From assembly GCA_020226215.1 (NCBI GenBank), contig CM035233.1, positions 9,424,001 to 9,488,000 on the forward strand: a DNA stretch of 64,000 bases, read 5' to 3'. Source of the stretch: Sindora glabra (Eukaryota > Streptophyta > Magnoliopsida > Fabales > Fabaceae). The position numbers and the translations under genes are program-made. The notes below the pieces were generated by a model. That model did no database searches. It was not told where the DNA came from and was given only the letters and a program-made list of their open reading frames with translations. This document shows positions 1 to 12,260 of this stretch, piece by piece. How positions within the stretch are numbered: the stretch's first letter is position 1; every line of letters starts with the position of its first letter.

Positions 1-2459
1 AATTTTAATATTTTTTATTATTTTATTATCATTAAATTAATAACATAATTTTCATTATTCATTGGAAAAGTGTCGGTAACTAATTTTCACGTATAGAGTG
101 AATGTTAACAGCTCCTTTTAATTAATTATGACTTTTAAATTGAATTTGGCTGCATTACAACTAGCTAGAGCGTGTTTGTTTAACTTTCTTTTTCTCCAAA
201 TTACGCACACCCTGAAGGTTAACTTAATTATGTTTATAATTATTCCATTTTTAAAAATATATATTCATCTGATTACCATTTTTTTTTAATTTGAAGCTGA
301 AATATGAAAAAGAGAGTTGTATATTTTAAAAATAAAAGAAGTGCAAATATAATTACATCAAAATTTAAAGCGAACGAGTGTATTTACTCAAATTTTTATT
401 GAGGCTAGTGTGTCTGTTAGGATTTCCGTACATTTTAATTAGAATAGATTTAATTGTTTTGGTCGAGATCTTAATTCCAAAATAATTTTAACGAATACGA
501 CATCTAGTATGAAAGAAACGGGGGAAAAAAAAAGAAGGTAAGTGCAGCCATAATTTCACTACAATATAGCATATTTATCTTTGTGGAGGTTTTCATTTTG
601 TTTTAATTTTGGTAATAAACTAATCATGCTGGAGTATATAGACTGCTACTGTTGAAATGACCAAATTATAACTTAATCCCTTTAAATTAGATTAAAATTT
701 AAGAACCTGTTTGGACATGATGTATAGTAGTTATTTTGGTTGAGTTAGATAGTTGTAGAGAAACTAAAGTATATATGTTTATATATACAGTTTCAAATAA
801 AATTCATTTTCCTAATAAATTCCAAAATTAATTCTCTTAAACAATTATTTAAAATTGTTAATATTTTGTTCCAAACATCATTTAAACTTGTAAAACCATA
901 ATCATCTCAGTTAGGCCCTGGAACTGCCCAAAAAAAAAAGGTTAATTACCATGCATGCAAGAGTTAATTACCAGTAAGTTAAATGAGAAGCATGATATAC
1001 CCCCCACCCCCAAAAGAAAAGTAAGAAAGAAGGAAAGGGTTACCTCTTTAGAGGGAGGTTAAGTGTTTTTCACTTTTCGATTATCTTTAATATATTAAAT
1101 TTTATATTTTTAATTTTAAGTTATTTACTTTGAAATTTTTTAAAAAATAATATAATAATAAAAATATTCAATCTTTAGGAGGCAAGACTTCCCACAAAAC
1201 TAACCAAAAGAATAAGTAAATACTCTGTTAGCTCCTCTTTTGTCTCTATTGCAATTAGAAGATAATTTTTGTTCTTTTTTATTTATCATTTTAGAATTTA
1301 AATAAAGCATTAAAGATTTTATTTTTCATTTTTCCCCTTTTGGAAATACTCCAAATTTATTCAAAAAGATACTCTTGTTGATTATTATAAATTTGTTTTA
1401 CATTTCCATCCTTGATAAATAAGAAAATACTAAATTATATTTATTTGTTTATAAGAGAAAATTCTAATACATATGATAAATTATATTTAAATATTTACAT
1501 AATAAAAAATTTTCATGAATATAATCATATCTTTTCTATCAAAGTATATAAAAAAAAGAAGAGAATATATATTTCATTTCATAGAGAATAATAGAAAATA
1601 GATTAAGAAAATTATTAATTTTTTTAATTGATATCTTTTCAATTAAAGAATAATACATATTTATAAAAAAAGGAAACAACAAGATGATATTACTTGTGAA
1701 AGATATGTTTTCGTACTTAAAATGTATATAATTTATCAATATTTTTAACAATAAACATGTGGATTTTAAATTGAATATTAAAAATAGTTACAAAATAAGC
1801 TTTAATAGTTATTGCATCTATCAAAATATTACAATTATTTCTTAATTATAAATTATGTTTATTCTTTTTTGAAAGGAAAATCAAATAAATATAATAAGTT
1901 ATAATGATATAATTTTTTAAAATATTTATTATAATAAATAATATATTATAATCTAAAATATTATTAAAGTAAAAATATTATAAAATATACATATATTCTT
2001 ATTTATTTTATATACAAACAGTTAAAAATAAATAACTAATTTTATTAAATACTTTTATATAAACAACTAATGTTATCAGTTAGATAAATTAGTTAATACA
2101 ATTAACTATTAACTAATTGTTAATATAATTAGTGAATGACCAAACAGGACATTTTATAATTATTTTGAACTTTATGCATAAAATTACTCTTAATTATCTG
2201 TCCACTCTCAATCTACTTATAATCAACAAATTTAAATGCACTGAGTAGCACATATACCATATTTTTTCAAATTCTTTTCTTCCCAAAGTACCCATTTATA
2301 TAACCGTTAATACTAATCATAAAGTATCACATCTCATGAACTTCTATGGCATCCACTCTTATAGCATTTGGTATATATATTTGCCTTGAATAGGAGTACC
2401 ATGAGCTGTGTTGAATATTAAGGACTAGTATATATAATGTGGAAGCTCTGGTCTTTAAA
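1..2459. other. AT-rich intergenic DNA, no gene seen
   Basis: I find no supported gene here. The stretch is AT-rich with homopolymer runs; the only open frames are short, low-complexity and without recognisable domains or splice context. A purine-rich patch lies near 1005-1060. Confidence 0.6.
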
Positions 2460-2787
2460 ACAGTTTTTTGTGGCAAATTGAAATGTTCAAATTTTCTCGT
2501 ATTGAAACTGTTGATTTTAAAAAAAATGAGATTGAAATGGGATAGAAGGAGGGAGTAATTGTTTGAAGAAATGCACATTTAGCAAAAATTTTATGAAGAG
2601 AGAGAGTTATGTATTTATTTAAATTTGATAATTAATGCAAGTAAGGAGATGGTTAGATGGAGCAAATGTTGATTTTGGACTAAAGGGTAATTTAAAAAAA
2701 TTAATGAAAATAAATTAATTAAACGATTTTCTTAATCTTTGTAAAATAATTAATTGTAAAAGATAAAAAAGAATGGAGGAGGGAGTA
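2460..2787 (+). mobile_element. Stowaway-like MITE ends (two, same orientation)
   Basis: Two stretches end in GGAGGGAGTA, at about 2548-2557 and 2778-2787, 230 bp apart and in the same orientation. GGAGGGAG followed by TA is the usual right end of Tc1/mariner-derived Stowaway MITEs in plants. I could not find the matching CTCCCTCC left ends nearby, so these are probably truncated or strongly diverged copies. Confidence 0.35.
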
Positions 2788-3012
2788 AGCAAGAAACTAA
2801 ATATAAAAGGATGCCACAAGTAAATATAACTTTCTAAACTTGATGATCATAAAAAAAAAAAAGAAGAAACTCTAAACTTGATATTATCTTAAGTTCGGAT
2901 AAGTCAAATTCTAAATAAGTTAAAACTAAAAACAAGAGGAATTTAAAATAGTACAGAAACTAGATCATATTTTGATTCATCAAAGTCAGAGAATCCAAAT
3001 ATTTGTCGGTTC

Positions 3013-3888
3013 TTATTCATTGTTCTTCAGGAAAACACCAGTCAGAACTGACTTTGCATTGCGGAGAAGCCTTCAACAGCTAGACACCCTATCCAAGAAT
3101 AAATAAATAAAATAAAATCAAAATCAAAATAAAGAAGAAACACATACGCAGTTAACAATTTAACATCACATATTCCAACAACTACACATTAAGTACCACA
3201 TGAACAATTCACAGAATGCCAATTAGAATTTTCAATTGATGACATTTTGATTTCATCCTTAATTAAGTTACCTATTTTGCATTGATTGAGGCTTAGAAGA
3301 ATGAAAGAGCACAAACTCTAAACAAAATAGATAATCTAACGACATTCCAAGTACTCAACATTTAACCCGATATGCCTCTCCAATAGAATTATCCCAAAAC
3401 TTGAAGCCCCTAGTTTAGCCTCTTGCTTGCAGTGCCTTTGGCTTCATTTTAGTGTACTACCTATAACACATCATCTTACTCTATTTTAACCTTTAATTTG
3501 AGTGGAACTCACCAAAATAATGAAATTTACCTAAATTGATGGTCAGAATTTAAAGTTAAGCGATAACTCTCTTTTCCTAATTAATCTGTTTTCCCAGCAA
3601 AAGAAAAAGGGAAGAATAAACATAAAAGTAACATTTCTGCTGAGAGAGCTTGACCGACCAATTTCTAGGATATATCATAAGTCATATTCATAATAGGTAT
3701 AAAAAGAGAAAAGTGGTTGTATGAAACGAACGTACTTCCTCCATACCAAAAGTGACCACCATTTCCTGCAGAGAGCCAACCTGTTTGACATTGAACTTAT
3801 TAAGCAAAGTGATGCTAGAAATGGTGGACAAAGGCTGCACAACCAAATCATCCTCACCGTATAGGTCACAACCCCTTTCACAAACCCA
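3013..3888 (-). pseudogene. Truncated, frameshifted DUF674-family gene copy
   Basis: This is a partial duplicate of the DUF674 gene at 21031-22157. An exon-2-like block lies at 3013-3088, preceded by an AG acceptor; it carries an in-frame TAG at its third codon and one extra base that destroys the end of the frame. An exon-1-like block lies at 3736-3888 and still shows a GT donor after Met-Glu-Glu. It has a one-base deletion where the intact copy reads TATGGTGATGG. Intron sequence and the 3' flank (from about 2815) are also shared, so this is a genomic duplicate and not a processed copy. The upstream two thirds of exon 1 are missing: homology stops at 3888, one base before the terminal inverted repeat of the element at 3890. 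It cannot make a DUF674 protein. Confidence 0.8.
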
Positions 3889-3889
3889 A

Positions 3890-4866
3890 GGGCAAGACTA
3901 TAGTGCCCCAGATAAATCTGGGGGCTATTAACCCTGGTCTGGGGTCTATTAACCCTGGACACGTGGTAAAATAAGAAAATAATAGTATAAATTAATATTA
4001 AGATATAAATAACAAACAATTTATCTCTCTTTCCTCCTCATAAAATACAAGAATTCCGCAGGTAGGCACATCAATCAATATAACAATTCCTGATTTGTAC
4101 TTTTTGTCTGATATGTCCAATGACTGTTGCCTTTTATTCAATTTTTATTCTTTATTTTATTTTATTTTTAAAATTTATTATTATCACATTGTCCTATTTT
4201 TATGTGAAAAATTTTAACCCAATCACATTATCGAACTTTTTTTATGAGACTATTGCAAATTATGATTATATTTTGAGGGTGCATTTAAAAGATATAATAA
4301 TATAGGATAGAATATGTTAAATAAATATAATGGTATAGTATAAAATAATAAAAAATGGGTATAATATCATTATATGTTTAATAAATAAAAATTTAATAAC
4401 ATAAATTTATAGTATTAAATATTTATTATTAAATATATAATATGATAATACTAATACTTTTATTCAAATAAAATTAATTTTATTTTAAAAATAGTTGAAA
4501 TTACTATCCACAATATAATAAATAAACAATAAAAAAATCAAAAGTAAAATCAACATGTACAAAATATTCACATATGACTTTGTATTTGATTGTAAAATTA
4601 CATAACTTTTTTCCATATCGCTGCATGTAAAGTTTTTATTAACCGAAAGTTAGTAATTAATAATTGATAAATTAATTAATGGTCTAAGAAGTATTTTGTA
4701 AAATTTATTATTGAATTATTTAAAAAATATTAAAATATATTTTAATATAAATAGATATATAAAATAATTTAATTTATATTTATTTGAATTTAAATTTGAC
4801 ATATTATTAAAAAAATATAATTTTTACATTATCAATAAATAAAAAAATTAATAATTTTTACTGATG
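3890..4866 (+). repeat. Left terminal inverted repeat arm
   Basis: Pairs with 5825-6834 read in reverse. Conserved blocks include GGGCAAGACTA at the tip, TATAAATTAATATTAAGAT near 4000, ATTGCAAATTATGATTATAT near 4255 and CATATGACTTTGTATT near 4570. Confidence 0.75.
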
Positions 4867-5824
4867 AGCTAGTAATTAATTAGTAACTAATTAACTGATA
4901 TTATTATTTACATGTCTAATTAAGATAATTAATTTTATGTATGTGTTTGATTGCATATTATGCATGGAACATTCATAAGTCTTAAGAAACAAAAAGTATT
5001 TTGATTTAAAAATAAGTCAAATTATTATTATAATATACTATAAAAATATAATTTTATTCTCTGAAGTTAATTAAAATGATATTTGTGGAAAGTTATTCTT
5101 ACCAAGAGGGTGATAAATAATTTTTTTATAATCTGTGAGAAATAGAACTCCTAATAAAACTCCCCTCCGTAAGTTTTGCTATATTCATTTTAGTAGCTAG
5201 TGGTTAATCAAATGACTAAAGAATTTCTTATTTCTTATTTCTTAAAAGTTGTATTTCTTATATTAATTTTATGAACCGAACACCTCTTAAACTTTTTACT
5301 ATAAGTATTTTTGGTATATCAAATAAATTAGCAAATCAATAAATTATATATTGACTCTTACACATATTTGGTACACTAATCTAGTAGAAAAACCATTGTT
5401 TGAATAAGTTTCGAAAAGTAATTTATAACTTATGATTTTTTGAGAAAAATTATCCATCATTTTTTAATTAATTAACAACTTATTCTTTAATTATGTAAAC
5501 AAATATTAAGTATATAGTCGATAATTAAATATAAAAATAAATAAATAAATGATATTATAAATTATAATTAATTAAGTTTTAAGTAATTATATTCTTATCA
5601 TAAAATAAATAAATAAAATCAGTGAGTGAATAGATAAATATATAATATTATAAAATAGAATTAATAATTAAATTTTTATTTTAAATATCTTGATTACATC
5701 AATATAATTTGACCTCAAAATGAATAGAATTTAAATTTAAATTTAATTTATTATTAGTGTTAATCAATTTTATACTATTACTCATATATATGTTATAATG
5801 TCAATAAAAATTATTAAAACATCC

Positions 5825-6259
5825 CAACCATTAGTAAAAATTATTAACCTTTTAATGATATTTTTTATTTTTTGAAAAGGTAAAAAAATTTACACTTTTG
5901 ACAATAGATCAATTTTAAATTTAAATAAATATAAATTAAATTATTTCATATATCTATTTATATCAAAATATTTTTTATATTTTTTTAGTAATTCAATAAC
6001 AAATTTTACAAAATAATTCTTAAATCACTAATTAGCTTATTAATTATTAATTACCAACTTTCAATTAATAGAGATTTTATATGAAGTGATATGGAAAAAT
6101 GATACGTAAATTTACAATCGAATACAAAGTCATATGTGAATATTTTGTACATTTTGATTTTATTTTTGATTTTTTATTGTTTATTTATTATACTGTGAAT
6201 AGTAACTTTAACAATTTTTAAAATAATATTAATTTTATTTAAAAAATATTGATCTCATC

Positions 6260-6318
<59 letters not shown>

Positions 6319-6834
6319 AATATTTGATAATATAATTTTATATTGCCAAACTATTTATTTATTAAACATGATAATATTATATTTTATTATTTATTATTTA
6401 TTATTTTATACTATACTATTATATTTATTTATCATATTTTATTCTATATTATTATACTCTTTAAATGCACTCTTAAATATAATCATAATTTGCAATAGCT
6501 CCATAAAAAAGGGCCCATGACGATTGGATTAAAATTTTCCACATAATTTATAGGACAATGTAATAATAATAAGAATTAAAAATAAAATAAAATTAACAAT
6601 TAAAAAATAAATGAAAGGCAGCAACCGTTGGACAAGTTAAATAGAAAGTATTAACTCGGAGTTGTGATATGGATTGACGTGCCTGCCTACCGAACTTTAA
6701 TTTGTTTTCCATGAGGGGAGAGAGATTGTCTATTATTTACATCTTAATATTAATTTATACTACTACTTTCTTTTTTTGCCATATGTCTAGGGTTAATAGA
6801 CCCGAGATTTATTTGGGATACTGTAGTCTTGCCC
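5825..6834 (-). repeat. Right terminal inverted repeat arm
   Basis: Reverse-complement partner of 3890-4866. The tip CTGTAGTCTTGCCC ends at 6834. The arm contains a 52 bp (AT)n expansion not shared with the left arm. Confidence 0.75.
6264..6315. repeat. (AT)n microsatellite
   Basis: Uninterrupted alternating A and T within the right inverted repeat arm. Likely to vary in length and to be error-prone in assemblies. Confidence 0.9.
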
Positions 6835-7007
6835 GAACAAATATAATAAATAAATAAATATTTGTTATCAATCTTTGCAATTTTTATTGTCTTAAAAATT
6901 AAAAACCTAAGCATTCAAGGCAGGTGGAACCCAATGAAACTAAAAATTGACACTCATTTAAAGATAAGTGTTAAGATATAATTGAAGCACATATAATTTT
7001 ATTGAAG

Positions 7008-7199
7008 CCACCAGAAGGTTTAGTGGTGAGAACTTGATCAGTCGTGTGCGGAAAATCTCAGGTTCGTCATTCTCTGCGTTGTAACAGCTCAAGGAAAAAG
7101 CTCGATGCAGTGAAACCTGCAGAGGAAATCAATTTGCAATACAAAGAAAAGCATGTGTTTCAAGTGAATCGTAGTCTGCCTTTTGTATCTTCCTCCGAT
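7008..7199 (+). mobile_element. SINE-like sequence with pol III promoter boxes
   Basis: TAGTGGTGAG at 7021 resembles an internal pol III box A, and GGTTCGTCATTC at 7061-7072 resembles box B. The 40 bp spacing is in the tRNA/SINE range. The stretch is less AT-rich than its surroundings. It does not fold into a complete tRNA that I can see, and its tail and target duplication are not defined, so a SINE relic is the best but uncertain reading. Confidence 0.35.
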
Positions 7200-7755
7200 A
7201 TCATATGAAAGGGTACAAACGAGTTGAGTTATTCATGAACAATTCGGAATCGATTTTTCAGTTTGAACTTGAATTTTAACAAATCGAACCTAAACAAATC
7301 AAGCTCGTTTATTATTCGAGTCAAGTTTGAGTTTTTTATTATTCGACTCGAGCTGCTCGCGAACTTGAACGAGTTTAGTATAAAATATTTTTTTATTTTT
7401 TATATTTTATATAATATAAATATATTAAAGTATTACAAACTCGTTTAAGTTCATTTAGGTTAATTTATTTTTTATATTATATATAATATAAATATATTAA
7501 ATTGTTATAAGTTTATTTAAACTCGTTTAGATTCATTTAAGCTCCAATATCACTTAAGTTCGAATTCAAATTTGAATATTTATAATTCGATTAGAAATTT
7601 GAAATAAGAAACGTAAAACTCGTATAAGTTCATATTGGAATCAAGTTCGAACTCGATTTTTTTAGGCTTAATGAGCTCGAGCTCGTTAACTGAGATCGAG
7701 TTCGAACATGCAGATGTTCGGTTCGGTTCGGCTTGTTTACACCCCTAATCATATC
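7200..7755. mobile_element. 540 bp non-autonomous hAT-type element with 8 bp TSD
   Basis: The element spans 7208-7747. Its ends are inverted: AAAGGGTACAAACGAG on the left and TAGGGGTGTAAACAAGCC as the reverse complement on the right. Both run into subterminal stretches rich in CGAAC / GTTCG and GAGCTCG. Flanking octamers ATCATATG (7200-7207) and ATCATATC (7748-7755) match at 7 of 8 positions, the target duplication length of hAT elements. Its short open frames are not genes. Confidence 0.7.
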
Positions 7756-8947
7756 TTATTATTACCTTTCCTTCTTTGCTTATATATGCTCGTAATTGCC
7801 TCCTTGCTTTTCTTCAGTATTTCTACATATTTTTCGTCATCTCAGACATGCAGTATCCACTGTTTTGTGATGTCAAACAATCAATCAAATTTATCAGAAT
7901 ACACTCATAGGAAAAGGAGTTAAACAGTTGTGACTTACGTAATATGACAAACATTACTCGATTAATACCCAAATATAGTTTTAACTGCTTCAGAGCATAC
8001 ATGCAAAGTAGTAAATCAATTATTTAATAGGCAGTAAATTAATTTTATGAAAACCTTCTTTTCAAGGGTTGGGTGTTTTCGGTGGTAAATTACTAAAAAA
8101 GTTTCAAAAAAAAAAAAATCTCTCTCTCTCTCTCTTTTTGGTAGTTAAAATAATTAAACCATTAGACTTATACATAAAAATCTAAGACGCAAAAGAAGAT
8201 TAAAGTCTTGAAGGAACATTGCATATCACTTGAATCAAAGGTTTTTTTTTTTTTTTAAAGCCTTTGCCTCCCATTAAAATTTTTAATTGTACAAAACTAT
8301 TTAAATTTTCAAAAAAAATGAAAATATCAAAGTTTTAATTAAAAATTAAATAATAATAATAAAAGGAAAATCAAGATGAATGAGAGTCAAATTAGGTTCC
8401 TCCTTTCACATTGTTTTGGGATGGTAAATATAAATAATAGACAAAATTTTATTCAGAGATAATTTTTTGTTTATTAATTAAGATTTCATTTAACACATTG
8501 TATAAGATTCAATAATATATGATAAATTATACAATCAACCTTATAGTATGTTTGGAAATTTTAAAAGGATTACATAACCTATTTAAAAGTCTCCTCATAT
8601 TCAGTCAATTCTATATAAAGCTATCTACTCTATAAAAGAGAGAATAAGGTCCAATAGAATAATATTAAGATAAATTGTAAGTTATTAAAATTAAAAAAGT
8701 ATTTTTGATTTTTTTTCTCTTACATCTCTCTCATGTATCTTTGTTATAAAATTAAAATAAAAAAGTTCTTTTATGTTAACACTTATCTTAATTTAATATT
8801 TTATCATTTTTATGTGATAATATGAGATTATGTTTATGATACTTGTAGATAGTACATGTATATTATTTTTAAGATTATTTTTACAAAGTATTTATTGATT
8901 TTTATATTTTTAAATTGATTTATTATATTTTTTTACTAATTTGTTAT

Positions 8948-8951
<4 letters not shown>
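7756..8951. other. AT-rich stretch without a gene
   Basis: No supported gene. It holds a (TC)n run at about 8120-8137 next to a poly-A tract, and long T and A runs near 8240. Origin not recognised. Confidence 0.5.
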
Positions 8952-9019
<68 letters not shown>

Positions 9020-9059
9020 ATATATATAAATGTATATACACATGACACACACACACACA
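8952..9059. repeat. Compound (TA)n ... (AC)n microsatellite
   Basis: A (TA)n run covers about 8952-9010, followed by interrupted TATA/TGTA and an (AC)n run at 9045-9059. A short minus-strand open frame across it is a by-product of the repeat. Confidence 0.9.
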
Positions 9060-10101
9060 TGTATGCATTTATGTTTGTGTATTAGGGAAGTATGTAATAT
9101 TATCTTATTATCATAATGTAAATCTTTAATTTGTATATATATTATCATATTTTTTAAATATATTGTTGTTGAAGGGCATTTTAATCTAATTATATACTTA
9201 ATTCAAATTCATTCAGAACAATTCTATTGATTTTTTTAAATGTTTTCAGTATTTTAATTGAATTAATTATTTTTTGAATCTATATATATTTTTTAACAAC
9301 ATGATAACAAATAAAAGATATAATAATTTTGTATTAATATCCATCTTTTACAAAAATAGATCGAACATAGTATAATAAATGGCTTTATCTAATATGATAA
9401 TATACTACACTTCTTATACTATACTATATGCATGCCAAACGAGATTTAAGAATTTCAAAGGAAGATCCTTTTTCTTATTAATGTAATATGAAGAATAAGA
9501 ATTCCAAAAATTTCAGATGTATGAAAATATGATAGCGAGCACAATAAAGTATATACCTTATGTCCAAATTGACTTCCATTTTTTATGCCAAAAGGGAAGG
9601 CTTACTACTTGTGATTGTTAAACGTGACTGGTACAAGTATTTTTCTGACTTTTTGTTGAATCAAACTATCATTGATATTTTCCTTCATATTAAAAACCAA
9701 GTTAATTCTCTCACCAACTTTTTAATTTCCTTTTTCTCTCTAATTCCAAGTCATTTGGTCTCTTCTCTTTATGTAATTTTTTTTTTTTTTGGAAAATGAT
9801 AAATAACCCGAAAGTGGGTTCCGAATTATGTCCCGAACAAGCTTTGAATACTACCTTCTTTGTTTTGTGTCACAACACAAATTGACAATCCTCAATGTAA
9901 TCACAATCGTTTCCTTTTATGTTATTTCGGCTGTTGTTCGGCTAACTATTGTCGGGTGATATAGCACTGCCCCTTTTTTTTTTTTCTCATATTACCTTCT
10001 CTTCTCTTTATGATTCTCTTGGTCTCTCTTTTCAAACTCTTGTGATTTTTTGCTTATTCTCACATCTCTTTGAATTTCCTTTTTATTTTTTCTTCTCTCC
10101 T
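9060..10101. other. Unassigned AT-rich DNA
   Basis: No gene with recognisable domains or splice structure. A slightly less AT-rich patch at 9795-9970 (CCGAA / TTCGG words) may be the edge of an old element, but I cannot name it. Confidence 0.4.
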
Positions 10102-10460
10102 CACTACTTAAAAAAAAAAAAAGTTAATTAGTGATAGATTAAGGGAAATTCTATTGTTAAAGTATGTAGTGATGAAATTAATGACAAATACTATGACATT
10201 AATAAATAGTGCATCGATAAAAATATTAGCGATAGAAAAACAAAATTTGTTACTAATATTTGTTGCTATATTGTAGAATGATGACAAAAGTGATGGATGA
10301 CAAATTAAAATTAGTGATGAGTATTTCTGTCGCTAGTTTTACAATCAATGATAGAAGTTTCATTTTAAAATTCAAATTAATGATAAATTTTCATCATTAA
10401 AGTTAGTGACAATAAATATAATTTCAGTAATCAAATAGTCCGTCTCTAATTTTAACATGT
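10102..10460 (+). mobile_element. CACTA-like terminus with subterminal repeats
   Basis: It starts CACTACTTAAAAAA and continues with many copies, in both orientations, of a short motif around AGTGATGAAATTAATGAC and TCATCACTA-type words (for example 10128, 10168, 10262, 10312, 10450). A CACTA tip followed by dense short subterminal repeats is the hallmark of En/Spm (CACTA) transposons. A near-identical word, TTAGTGATGGAATTAATAAC, follows the CACTA-like tip at 18071, so the two belong to one family. The opposite end is not identified. Confidence 0.5.
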
Positions 10461-11000
10461 TGGTAAATCCATCATTAAAACCTAATTCCTATTTTTTTAG
10501 TATACAATTATATAGTGATCCAAATAGTATAAAACTTGCTTTATCAAATTTTGCAAAGTGCAAACCCTTTTCACAATTAAATATTCTAATTGAATTTCAT
10601 AACATAAAATTTATTTGTAAAACAAAATTAAAGGTGCATAATTTATTCATATTAAGTAAAAATACAATCAAGTTAATAGTTTCTAATATAAAACATAAAA
10701 AAAATTGATGTCCAAGCTATATAAATATGAAAAACTAAAACAAAATCCTAAATCATTATATCTCGAACAACATGTGGACTTATATCTTGAATAACACGTG
10801 TGTTGCAATTTTGCTACTCAATCATAATCGTTGAGTTGCAAATTATTTCTTCTCAATTGTCATCGTCTTAAATAACATATGTCAAAAGATTGAATTAAAC
10901 TAATTATTTGTAATTATATACTAAATTTAATAGTTGTAAAAATAAGTATTTAATGCAAAATATTAAAAAAATATAAATATAAATAATATAATAAGTTTTA

Positions 11001-11256
11001 TGTATAATGACAATTAAATATGAATATCCATGGTCAAATTTTATATTTCCATTATAGTTAATTATTATGTTTCAAATTTTTTTATAAGTTATTATTATGA
11101 AATTATAATGTTTGACCTACCTAACTTATAAATATCAGTTGAATGAATTATTCTATATATTGTTAAATAAAATATACTCCTCTTCTCATATTTCTCTTTT
11201 AATTCTTTTATACATTTATCTAGTTATCTATTTAGTACTGAGTATTCTTATAATAT
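11001..11256 (+). repeat. 5' LTR of an old copia-type element
   Basis: About 256 bp, starting TGTATAATGACAATTAAATA. It is repeated in the same orientation at 14962-15220 with shared blocks such as GAATATCCAT, TTGTAACATTTAACCTA-like, CTATAAATAT and TAGTTATCTATTTA. CTATAAATAT near 11125 is a plausible LTR TATA region. Just after it, TTATTAGCATGATTCTC (11258-11274) resembles the TTATCAGCACGA junction commonly seen after plant Retrofit-type copia LTRs. Confidence 0.65.
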
Positions 11257-11269
11257 ATTATTAGCATGA

Positions 11270-12260
11270 TTCTCTTTTAGATTGAGTTTTTAGATTCGTA
11301 AAAGAAACATTATCATTTAATATGTTCAAATTTGCAAAGTTTGTATAGATCAAATATCTTGCATTTGTATAAGTAAATAGTTATGACTTAAAATTCACAT
11401 AAATAAAATAATATCATGTCATTATTTCAAAAAGATATCAAAATATATGTTTAATTTTATTATAATATCTTTTAGTTGAAAAAGAATCATATCTTGTTAA
11501 AAAGTTATATTAAGATATATGTAATTAGTAAGATACATTAGTGTATCGATTTTACTAAGATATAATACTTTAGGATCAAGAAATTTTCATTACTCTTTGG
11601 ACTTCAAAGTAGATCCTCATTAGTACCAAGTGATTGAATAATCATTATACTTAACAGATGTGATTTATCCATGCAAAAATAGTTAAAATCTTTCCATTTT
11701 GATTAATAGAAAAAATGTTTCATCATTTCAATGATTGATCTATAGGCTAAGATAAAACTTAATTTTTTTTTACAAAATTTTTCTTCTTAAACTTCCATTT
11801 TCAGATACTTTGCTACTTTTGGAAGCTCTTTATGAGTTTTGATAATATTCAAATTATTAACATATATAACAATTATACTGAAATTACATTTAGATTTCTT
11901 AATAAAAACATAAGGGATTTTTATATACTTCTTTTAACAAATATCCATTAAAATGATTGCAACACATTCATCTAAATTGTTCTAATCCATACAATGATCT
12001 TTATAGCTTAATTGAATATATTTTTGAAAAATTCAAATTTCATACTTCAAGCATTTGAAATCTTTCGAGAATTTTCATATAATATAATCATTAATTGTCA
12101 CGCATGAAATATGACATATTAAATGCACTAGTTGCATGTCAAATTCTAATACATTGTCAAACACTTATATTCATTACATAAAAAGAAATATTCTCATAGC
12201 CAATGACAATCATTGGAGAAAACCTTTTGTATAAACTATACTTTCTCTTTGTAACTTCAA
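11270..12260 (-). pseudogene. Ty1/copia reverse transcriptase - RNase H remnant
   Basis: Read on the minus strand, several copia landmarks survive with many stops. Near 12150 a DMQLV-like start of the RT fold is followed by IYMKILERF. Near 12020 there is RSLYGLEQF, the copia RSLYGLKQ motif. Near 11860 IYVNNLNIIKTHKEL stands where YVDDLNIIGT is expected, so both catalytic aspartates are replaced. Near 11800 there is AKYLKMEV, near 11665 MDKSHLLS, and near 11560 LDPKVLYLSKIDTLMYLTN, matching the RNase H-proximal block of plant copia polyproteins. It lies inside an LTR pair that reads the other way, so it is either a separate nested copy or an inverted segment. Not functional. Confidence 0.75.

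Larger units (their letters stand above)
3890..6834. mobile_element. 2.9 kb element with ~1 kb terminal inverted repeats
   Basis: The left end, beginning GGGCAAGACTA, is repeated in inverse orientation at the right end (reverse complement GGGCAAGACTACAG). The match continues, at a rough 75-85 percent by eye, for close to 1 kb on each side (left 3890 to about 4866, right about 5825 to 6834). An (AT)n run at 6264-6315 is present only in the right arm. The central 1 kb has no coding frame, so the element is non-autonomous. Long inverted arms without a gene are typical of TIR-type Mutator-like elements or foldback elements. I see no convincing target duplication, and the right flank does not continue the DUF674 exon that ends at the left flank. 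The family assignment is inference. Confidence 0.75.

Noticed and set aside
3675..4019. 114-codon minus-strand ORF
   Set aside because: A chance fusion of a frameshifted DUF674 exon with the inverted repeat tip.
7021..7090. tRNA gene
   Set aside because: Pol III-like boxes are present but no cloverleaf arms or anticodon loop could be drawn.
8936..9148. Ile/Tyr-rich minus-strand ORF
   Set aside because: Translation of the (TA)n microsatellite.
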